Source of the DNA: an uncultured Bacteroides sp.
GTDB taxonomy: Bacteria > Bacteroidota > Bacteroidia > Bacteroidales > Bacteroidaceae
DNA length: 29,860 nucleotides
Direction of reading: 5' to 3'
Assembly (NCBI GenBank): GCA_900555635.1
Contig: USLU01000064.1
Location: forward strand, 1-29,860
In this document: positions 7,079 to 12,876 of the stretch, piece after piece
Layout: every line of letters begins with the position of its first letter
How positions within the stretch are numbered: the first letter of the stretch is position 1
The notes under the pieces: model-generated
Told to the model about the DNA's origin: nothing
Database searches by the model: none
Seen by the model: the letters and a program-made list of their open reading frames with translations, nothing else
Program-made: the position numbers and the translations under genes

Positions 7079-7621
7079 TTAACTCTCAATTCTGAAGAAA
7101 CTGAAGTTGACGCTTCCGTAAACTCTTCTTTCTACAAAATGAGGATTATCCTCGAAGTTGTCTTTCTTTCCATGTTCAAGAACAAATAGTCCGTCTTCTT
7201 TCAGCAGATTGTTCTCAAAGATAAGTTCAGGAATTGTCTCCAGGCCTTTAAGCTCGTAGGGAGGGTCGGCAAAGATAAAATCGAACTGCTCTCGCCCACT
7301 TCTTATGTACTTGAATACATCACCACAGATGGGCAGGCATTTGTCGGTCTTGACCTCCTGCATCACTTTACAGATAAATGTATAATGAGCACGGTCTTTT
7401 TCCACACTGATAACTTGGTCACATCCTCTGGAAACCAGTTCAATGCTTATGCTGCCTGTGCCTGCAAAGAGGTCGAGGGCACGTATACCGTCTTCAAAGT
7501 CTATGTGGTTAGAAAGTACATTAAACAGGTTCTCTTTGGCAAAGTCCGTAGTAGGACGTGCCTTGAAAGAGTGGGGGACGTCGAAACGTCTTCTTTTATA
7601 TATTCCGCTGATTACTCGCAT
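7079..7621 (-). CDS. rsmD: 16S rRNA (guanine(966)-N2)-methyltransferase
   Basis: Methylates G966 of 16S rRNA during small-subunit assembly, using S-adenosylmethionine. The 180-aa length fits the family. Visible motifs are the N-terminal MRVISG with a basic stretch (KRRRF), RPTTDFAKENLFN (22-34), the SAM-binding DLFAGTGS (50-57), an acidic loop after beta-2 (SVEKD) and the N6/N2-methylase signature ADPPY (118-122). The ATG overlaps the last 10 bases of the upstream DUF3822 gene, so the two are very likely translationally coupled in one operon with the anchored protein at 8408. Confidence 0.93.
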   Translation of the reverse strand: MRVISGIYKRRRFDVPHSFKARPTTDFAKENLFNVLSNHIDFEDGIRALDLFAGTGSISIELVSRGCDQVISVEKDRAHYTFICKVMQEVKTDKCLPICGDVFKYIRSGREQFDFIFADPPYELKGLETIPELIFENNLLKEDGLFVLEHGKKDNFEDNPHFVERRVYGSVNFSFFRIES

Positions 7622-8391
7622 GAATTAATGGCTTGTAAGTCTAGATTAGTGGCGGGATTCATAATGAATACCTGCCGGATAAATTTTCGTAATTCGGGTA
7701 GTAATTGCTCTTTGTCGAATAAGGCACCGGTGAGGTGCAGTTCATCGCGTTCTTGTTCAAAGCCGAGCCTCTTCCATATATATAATAGGTAATAGATACG
7801 GTCGGGAGTCGTTTGGCATTTAAAAGAGTTGGCTAGCAACAGGTGACCGCGTTCGTAGCTATACACATCAATGGCTTCTTTCCGTAAATGAGCATACATC
7901 TTCCGGCTGTTACCTAATCGGCTTTTAGCCGAAAAGAGTTCGATAAACGAACTGCATTGTGAATAGAATTTTACATCCGGATATTGTTCACACAGAAAAG
8001 TATGGGCGCTTTTGTCCATACCAAAGAGCACTACAATGTTATTCTTTTGCAGTATATTGTACTGGATGAGTTCGTTTTCCCGCTTCCGGTGGTTGTGATA
8101 GAACACTGTTTCTGCTTGTTCGTCCTCAAAGAACTCCAATGGAATGAAGGTGAAACGCTTGTTTGCCATCAGTACGTTGACACGGCGGTAAGGGCGGTTC
8201 AGCCATTCTATTTCACGGAAAGTCTGTTTAAGGTTGGCAGTGAGGGAGAGCGATTCATCTATCGTACGGTCGTAGAAAGACGTTTCTCCATCACCCAGAG
8301 GGTTGAATACAGAAAAAGAAAATCCATCCGTACTCAGACGGATGGATAATGTATATTGTTCCGATTTATTAAAATCAGTGGTTTCTATCAT
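7612..8391 (-). CDS. DUF3822 family protein
   Basis: A 259-aa soluble protein of the Bacteroidetes DUF3822 family. I recognise the family from its overall sequence and its usual position beside rsmD. Members of this family are thought to carry an actin/hexokinase-like ATPase fold, but no clear phosphate-binding motif stands out here and the function is unknown. There is no signal peptide or membrane helix. It lies between the 8408 gene (16 bp gap) and rsmD (10 bp overlap) in an apparent three-gene operon. A role in ribosome or RNA processing is a guess from rsmD alone. Confidence 0.8.
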   Translation of the reverse strand: MIETTDFNKSEQYTLSIRLSTDGFSFSVFNPLGDGETSFYDRTIDESLSLTANLKQTFREIEWLNRPYRRVNVLMANKRFTFIPLEFFEDEQAETVFYHNHRKRENELIQYNILQKNNIVVLFGMDKSAHTFLCEQYPDVKFYSQCSSFIELFSAKSRLGNSRKMYAHLRKEAIDVYSYERGHLLLANSFKCQTTPDRIYYLLYIWKRLGFEQERDELHLTGALFDKEQLLPELRKFIRQVFIMNPATNLDLQAINSCE

Positions 8392-8407
8392 GTCGTTTGG
8401 GGTAAGA

Positions 8408-9094
8408 TTATTCCCAGTTACCAGCGTTGTTGTTAGCTGTTTCCAAGCTACCGATCATCAAACCGCAGTATCTACCTAATTTAGTCTGAGTATCTTTCAA
8501 GTTAGCAATTTCTTGAGCATCCAAACCATTCAGATAGGTTTCATACGGAGTTTTAACTTCGAGCAAACAGAAAGGAACACCTGATTTAGCTGTATCGTTG
8601 CGGATAGCCATTTCAAACTGTGCACCGTTTCCAAAAGGAACATATCTCAAAGAATCAGGATTGAAACCTTTCGGGAAGATTGTATCCATAACAGCTACCC
8701 ACATGGTATCACGTTTGAAGTTTTCCAATCCCCATTTCTTAACTTCGTCATATTTGCCTGATTTCTTTGCTTTTTCGATAATTGCGATAGCTTTCTTTTC
8801 AGTCAAACCGTCTTCCAATTGCTTATCGTTCAATTCACCTTGTTTGTAGATGAAGGGTAGTTTCTGGTGCTTAACAAAATCAATCAGCGTGTCGAAACTG
8901 GCAGTGTACTGTTGCTTGTTCAGGTTGCGATATTCCATCTGTGCCTTACGGATGTCGATAAGACGTTCAATGACTTTCGCATCTCTGTGCTTCTTTGCCT
9001 CCTCAAAATTGATAGGTCCCATGATGCTGGCATAGCAGACGTAGACTAAAGCTGCAATACATAAGCCTAAAACGATATTAAATACTGTTTTCAT
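8408..9094 (-). CDS. Conserved membrane-anchored protein, unknown function
   Basis: A 228-aa protein with one N-terminal membrane helix (about 5-25, VFNIVLGLCIAALVYVCYA) and a large domain expected outside the cytoplasm. Directly after the helix comes a charged amphipathic helix (EAKKHRDAKVIERLIDIRKAQMEYR) and then TASFDTLIDFVK. This layout recalls type II/IV pseudopilins, but there is no prepilin cleavage motif. It then holds TEKKAIAI, DSLRYVPFGNGAQFEM and a C-terminal GLMIGSLETANNNAGNWE. I recognise it only as a widespread Bacteroidales hypothetical. It is first in the operon with DUF3822 and rsmD, and a -7 box lies upstream. Confidence 0.75.
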   Translation of the reverse strand: MKTVFNIVLGLCIAALVYVCYASIMGPINFEEAKKHRDAKVIERLIDIRKAQMEYRNLNKQQYTASFDTLIDFVKHQKLPFIYKQGELNDKQLEDGLTEKKAIAIIEKAKKSGKYDEVKKWGLENFKRDTMWVAVMDTIFPKGFNPDSLRYVPFGNGAQFEMAIRNDTAKSGVPFCLLEVKTPYETYLNGLDAQEIANLKDTQTKLGRYCGLMIGSLETANNNAGNWE

Positions 9095-9129
9095 GATAAA
9101 TATGTTTTTTAGTTGTTATATTCGCACCG

Positions 9130-9137
9130 CAAAAATA
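9130..9137 (-). promoter_or_regulatory. -7 box of the 8408-rsmD operon
   Basis: TATTTTTG on the minus strand matches TAnnTTTG, about 35 bases before the ATG at 9094. The -33 position reads CTCG, a poor match. Confidence 0.45.
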
Positions 9138-9189
9138 AAAGAAATAAATTTAAAAACGAGTGTTCCCGTTACTTTTTTCTCTTACAAAA

Positions 9190-10608
9190 ATGATAAATAA
9201 CTATTTAGAGAGGCAAATTAAAGAAAATTTTCCTTACCAACCAACTCCGGAGCAAGAAAAAGCGGTAAAATCTTTATCAGAGTTCCTTCTATCGCCCCAT
9301 AACGAGGCGGTTTTTATACTTCGTGGGTATGCCGGAACGGGTAAAACTTCGTTGGTGGGTGCCTTGGTTAGGACGTTGGATAAGCTGCAACAAAAGTCGG
9401 TATTGCTGGCTCCAACCGGGCGGGCGGCGAAGGTTTTTTCGGCTTATGCGGAACATCCGGCGTTTACAATTCATAAAAAAATCTATAGACAGCAATCTTT
9501 CTCAAACGAGTTAAGCAACTTCTCGGTGAACGATAATTTGACAACTCATACTTTATATATCGTAGATGAGGCTTCAATGATTTCGAATGAGGGATTGTCC
9601 GGATCTATGTTTGGTACGGGACGTTTACTAGACGACTTGGTGCAATTTGTCTATTCCGGACAGGGCTGCAAACTTTTGCTGATGGGAGATACCGCGCAGC
9701 TTCCTCCGGTAGGTGAGGAGCAGAGTCCCGCTCTTTTTTCCGAAGCATTGAAGGGGTATGGGTTGGAAGTAATCGAAGTGGACTTGACACAAGTGGTACG
9801 TCAGGAACAGCAATCGGGCATTTTATGGAATGCCACGCGTTTGCGGCAGCTGATTGCGGAAGATACTTGCAACGCTTTGCCCAAGATTAAAGTTTCGGGT
9901 TTTGCAGATATCAAGGTATTACCCGGCAATGAGTTGATAGACGCGTTGACGTCTTGTTACGACCGCGATGGAATGGACGAAACCACTGTGATATGCCGCT
10001 CTAACAAACGGGCGAATATCTATAATAACGGTATCCGTGCGCAAATACTTTGGCGGGAAGATGAATTGAACACAGGAGACTTGCTGATGGTTGCGAAAAA
10101 TAATTATTATTGGACGGAGAAACAGAAAGAAATGGACTTCATTGCCAATGGTGAGATAGCCGTGGTACACCGTATGCGCCGCACGCGCGAGTTATACGGT
10201 TTCCGTTTTGCCGATGTAACTTTGACTTTCCCCGACCACAATGATTTTGAGCTAGAGGTGAATCTTTTGCTGGATACACTGCATAGCGATGCTCCCGCAC
10301 TACCCAAGGCGGATAATGACCGTCTGTTTTATGCCGTTCTCGAAGACTATGCCGATATCAGCATGAAACGTGAACGCATGAAGAAGATGAAAGCCGATCC
10401 TTATTACAATGCCTTGCAGGTGAAATATGCATACGCCGTGACTTGCCACAAAGCGCAGGGCGGGCAGTGGAAGAATGTCTTTCTGGATCAGGGTTATATG
10501 ACGGACGAGTACCTGACACCCGATTATTTCCGTTGGCTGTATACTGCCTTCACTCGTGCTACGGGAACACTTTATTTGGTGAATTATCCCGAAGAACAAA
10601 TAAAATAG
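9190..10608 (+). CDS. RecD/Dda-like ATP-dependent DNA helicase (SF1)
   Basis: A predicted superfamily 1 helicase of the RecD/Dda/PIF1 group, 472 aa. Motifs in order: a Q-like QPTPEQEKAV (17-26), Walker A GYAGTGKTS (46-54), motif Ia APTGRAAK (74-81), Walker B IVDEASM (124-130), motif III GDTAQLPPVG (166-175), VVRQEQQSGI with the conserved Arg of motif IV, and a UvrD_C_2-type end with CHKAQGG (419-425, motif V) and YTAFTRA (451-457, motif VI). It lacks the long N-terminal domain of RecD2 and has no RecB/RecC neighbours, so a stand-alone repair or replication-fork helicase is likely. I took the ATG at 9190; an in-frame ATG at 9160 would add ten residues of no family character. Confidence 0.9.
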   Translation: MINNYLERQIKENFPYQPTPEQEKAVKSLSEFLLSPHNEAVFILRGYAGTGKTSLVGALVRTLDKLQQKSVLLAPTGRAAKVFSAYAEHPAFTIHKKIYRQQSFSNELSNFSVNDNLTTHTLYIVDEASMISNEGLSGSMFGTGRLLDDLVQFVYSGQGCKLLLMGDTAQLPPVGEEQSPALFSEALKGYGLEVIEVDLTQVVRQEQQSGILWNATRLRQLIAEDTCNALPKIKVSGFADIKVLPGNELIDALTSCYDRDGMDETTVICRSNKRANIYNNGIRAQILWREDELNTGDLLMVAKNNYYWTEKQKEMDFIANGEIAVVHRMRRTRELYGFRFADVTLTFPDHNDFELEVNLLLDTLHSDAPALPKADNDRLFYAVLEDYADISMKRERMKKMKADPYYNALQVKYAYAVTCHKAQGGQWKNVFLDQGYMTDEYLTPDYFRWLYTAFTRATGTLYLVNYPEEQIK

Positions 10609-10673
10609 ACTTTTGATGCAGTATTTGCTTGTTTCTCGCGTTTTTGTTTATAGAACAATTAAAAACATCGACT

Positions 10674-11507
10674 ATGAGAAACCTCTATTCTATTGTAGCT
10701 ACACTTTTGTTTGTCTTGGTGGCAAGTACGAGTTGTGAAGAAGACTATCGGGATATGATACTCTTCGAAGGAGCGGAACCAATTTTCGGTCAAGATGGCA
10801 ATAATAATCTGATCTCATCTGTTACGCTTTATATGACTAATCCCGAGGGAATAGTTCTTGGTATTGATGGGGGTGACGGCAACTATTCGTTGGGCGAAGT
10901 TTCTACTATAGCTGCCGTGACATTTTCAGAATCAGAAAACGGATATTCGCGTATCAAGGTTACACCGAAGGAAGAAGGTGTGGTAACCGTTCGCATAAAT
11001 GATGGTAGTGGTGCCTCTACTATATTGAAAATTACAGTGCGTGATCGTTACAAATTTTATTACTTTGTAGAATACACGACTTTCTTTCATACCGGTGAGA
11101 TGGAAGAAAACCATTGGAACCAAATAAAGGTTGACTTAACTTCTATTTTGACGGTGAAGGATCAGGGATCTTATACCTTGATACCTGAGAATACGAATGA
11201 TTCCCAGGAGCGCGGTGAGTTGCTTGTGCATCCGTCTGCAATCACTCAGGAGGTGATAATGGGTACTTATGAGTTTATAGAAGGGGAAGATGGGGAGAAT
11301 GTTCTCTGCTTCAGATACAATGACGAGGTGCACAAATTCAGCTTTAAGTCTCCGGAGAACATTACAACAAAAAACAGTCCGATCCCCCCGCTGGTGGGTT
11401 ACGAAGATGTCACATCGCTTTCACCGGCAGCTGTGCCGCAGGGATGTAAGGTATACCGTGCGGAACATTGGATGTATATACCCGATATCCCTTATACGGA
11501 TGAATGA
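10674..11507 (+). CDS. Putative outer-membrane lipoprotein, tandem paralogue 1
   Basis: A 277-aa lipoprotein. A hydrophobic signal (1-20) ends in the lipobox VASTSC with the lipidated Cys21. The mature end CEEDYRDM is acidic, as in the Bacteroidetes lipoprotein export signal that favours surface exposure. Residues 30-140 look like an Ig-like beta sandwich with GIDGGDGNY (63-71) and a later NDGSG. The C-terminal half is beta-rich and ends in CKVYRAEHW. I know no function. It is closely related to the next gene in its N-terminal half, in order of motifs and in length, which indicates a tandem duplication. I chose the ATG at 10674 because the signal peptide begins there. Confidence 0.8.
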   Translation: MRNLYSIVATLLFVLVASTSCEEDYRDMILFEGAEPIFGQDGNNNLISSVTLYMTNPEGIVLGIDGGDGNYSLGEVSTIAAVTFSESENGYSRIKVTPKEEGVVTVRINDGSGASTILKITVRDRYKFYYFVEYTTFFHTGEMEENHWNQIKVDLTSILTVKDQGSYTLIPENTNDSQERGELLVHPSAITQEVIMGTYEFIEGEDGENVLCFRYNDEVHKFSFKSPENITTKNSPIPPLVGYEDVTSLSPAAVPQGCKVYRAEHWMYIPDIPYTDE

Positions 11508-11560
11508 TAATAGCTTCTCTTTTTGTTTATATTTAATTCTTCCTTTTATAATGAAAGTTA

Positions 11561-11568
11561 TACTTTTG
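11561..11568 (+). promoter_or_regulatory. -7 box before lipoprotein paralogue 2
   Basis: TACTTTTG matches TAnnTTTG, about 30 bases before the ATG at 11599. The -33 position (11538-11541) reads TCTT, so the match is partial. It suggests that the second paralogue can be transcribed on its own. Confidence 0.45.
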
Positions 11569-11598
11569 TAGCATTTACTAAACTAAAAATGAAAGGCG

Positions 11599-12420
11599 AT
11601 GAATCGAACTCATTCTATTATTTTACTATTAATGTTCCTGTTTTTGAGTACTTCCTGTGAGGATGATTACCGTAGTATGGTGTTTTTTAGCGGTGACAAA
11701 CCTATCTACCAAGTAGGAACTTGCACTAATTTGATTAGCAATATAACACTGCGTATATCCAGTAAAGAGGGTGCTGTTGTAGGTATTGACGGAGGTGACG
11801 GCAACTATACTTACTTGGTGGATGACGACAATATTGTTAAGGTAGAAGAGACTGATGCTGTGGGTGGTTACCGTCATATTTGCATTAAGCCGCAGGCTTT
11901 AGGAGAAGTATCCATTATAGCCAGGGACGGTTCGGGCAATCAGGCAATGCTCTTCGTTTCAGTGGCAGAGCCGAAAATACGATTTAAGGCAATGGCTAAG
12001 AAAATTGAATTCGTAAACCAGCAGCTTCTTATTGAAGAAGAAGTCAATCGCATTGCTAGCGAACAGATGTCTGGTTTCCCGGTAAATATTGGTGGAGGTT
12101 TCGAAATTCATCCCGACGAGAATGGCAGTTATGAAAATCAAGGCAATTTGCAGGTATATGTTGCAGATGAAGCCGGTACAGTCTTATCAGGAACATACTT
12201 ACGTAAAGATGTTATCTGGCAGGGAAAGAAACAGATAGCATTTGATTTCACTTTCGAAGAGAAGACGCATACATATATTGTGGAGAACAAACTTGTAAAT
12301 GAACGAAGCATTGGACAAAATTATCTGCTATTTAGAGAAGATGTGACTTTTGCATGCGGAGCATTGCCTGATGAAGTGAAAGTGTATCGTTTGTTGATTG
12401 TCGATGCAAGGTCGCTATAA
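11599..12420 (+). CDS. Putative outer-membrane lipoprotein, tandem paralogue 2
   Basis: A 273-aa lipoprotein with lipobox LSTSC (Cys20) and the acidic start CEDDYRSM. It shares with paralogue 1 the pattern NLIS, then TL, then KEG/PEG, then GIDGGDGNY (62-70), then GY, DGSG and a C-terminal VKVYR. The C-terminal halves differ much more, apart from short echoes such as SGTY/MGTY. There is no SusC/SusD pair nearby, so although it resembles SusE/F-like accessory lipoproteins, a glycan-binding role is only a guess. A strong intrinsic terminator follows at 12470. Confidence 0.8.
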   Translation: MNRTHSIILLLMFLFLSTSCEDDYRSMVFFSGDKPIYQVGTCTNLISNITLRISSKEGAVVGIDGGDGNYTYLVDDDNIVKVEETDAVGGYRHICIKPQALGEVSIIARDGSGNQAMLFVSVAEPKIRFKAMAKKIEFVNQQLLIEEEVNRIASEQMSGFPVNIGGGFEIHPDENGSYENQGNLQVYVADEAGTVLSGTYLRKDVIWQGKKQIAFDFTFEEKTHTYIVENKLVNERSIGQNYLLFREDVTFACGALPDEVKVYRLLIVDARSL

Positions 12421-12469
12421 GGTGATAGATGGGAATTTTGTCAAGAGCAGATTTACGAAAGATTAACGG

Positions 12470-12495
12470 ACGGGAGGCTTCAACCTCCCGTTTTT
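12470..12495 (+). terminator. Intrinsic terminator of the lipoprotein pair
   Basis: An 8-bp GC-rich stem, ACGGGAGG (12470-12477) / CCTCCCGT (12484-12491), with loop CTTCAA, runs into TTTTT (12491-12495). It is a textbook rho-independent terminator about 50 bases after the stop. Confidence 0.88.
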
Positions 12496-12505
12496 GTATT
12501 CGGAA

Positions 12506-12747
12506 CGCATGATGCGTTTACCCTGAGCAGATCATCTGTTTACCTCAAACGCATCATCTGTTTACTCTGAACAGACCATCCGTTTTGCCACATCTCATCA
12601 TCCGCAATGCCTGGGCTTTTCACCAAAATCACAGAGGTTTTGAAGGCAAATGCCCGCCATTTCACTTACTTAAACCTGAGGTTTGGGGAGCTAAAGTGTG
12701 GCATTGGGGGAGCAAACATGAGGCATTTCGGATGAAAGGCCGTGAGG
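12506..12747. repeat. Long degenerate array with 22-nt period, about 11 units
   Basis: Units begin every 22 bases at 12506, 12528, 12550, 12572, 12594, 12616, 12638, 12660, 12682, 12704 and 12726. The first five share a centre of the form AT-N-AT (centres 12511, 12533, 12555, 12577, 12599). Units 1 and 2 are odd palindromes (ACGCATGATGCGT and CAGATCATCTG). GTTTAC recurs at 12516, 12538 and 12560, and GTTTTG at 12582. Units 9 and 10 (GGGGAGC and GGGGGAGC) agree at 17 of 22 positions, as do units 1 and 3. The middle units (6-8) are the most decayed. The array fills exactly the gap between two converging terminators. Confidence 0.75.
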
Positions 12748-12783
12748 GTAAAAAAGAAACGGAGAAGCATTGCCTCTCCGTTT
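12748..12783 (-). terminator. Intrinsic terminator of alaS
   Basis: On the minus strand a 9-bp stem, AAACGGAGA (12783-12775) / TCTCCGTTT (12765-12757), with a 9-base loop, is followed by CTTTTTTAC (12756-12748). The U-rich tail gives the direction. It stands about 95 bases beyond the alaS stop. Confidence 0.82.
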
Positions 12784-12822
12784 ATCCTAATTTAAAATTG
12801 AAGTATCTATAAATTCACTCTA

Positions 12823-12854
12823 CAAATATACAACATCGCGGAGGCGATGTCAAG
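12823..12854 (-). promoter_or_regulatory. Hairpin and promoter-like element behind alaS
   Basis: A 7-bp inverted repeat, ACATCGC (12833-12839) / GCGATGT (12844-12850), lies 26 bases past the alaS stop. Around it on the minus strand are CTTG (12854-12851), a 20-base spacer and TATATTTG (12830-12823), a match to the -7 box. It could be a processing hairpin in the alaS 3' end, or a promoter with an operator inside. The two readings cannot be separated from sequence. Confidence 0.35.
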
Positions 12855-12876
12855 TGTTTCGGGAATTATTTTCGAC

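Noticed and set aside
12506..12747. CRISPR array reading of the 22-nt repeats
   Set aside because: There are no constant repeats separated by unique spacers of 25-40 bases, the units adjoin directly and drift, and no cas gene is present.
12585..12812. Plus-strand 75-codon frame in the alaS-lipoprotein gap
   Set aside because: It runs through the 22-nt array and the alaS terminator; the 22-nt period is not a multiple of three, so repeats do not repeat as peptide, and there is no promoter or family resemblance.
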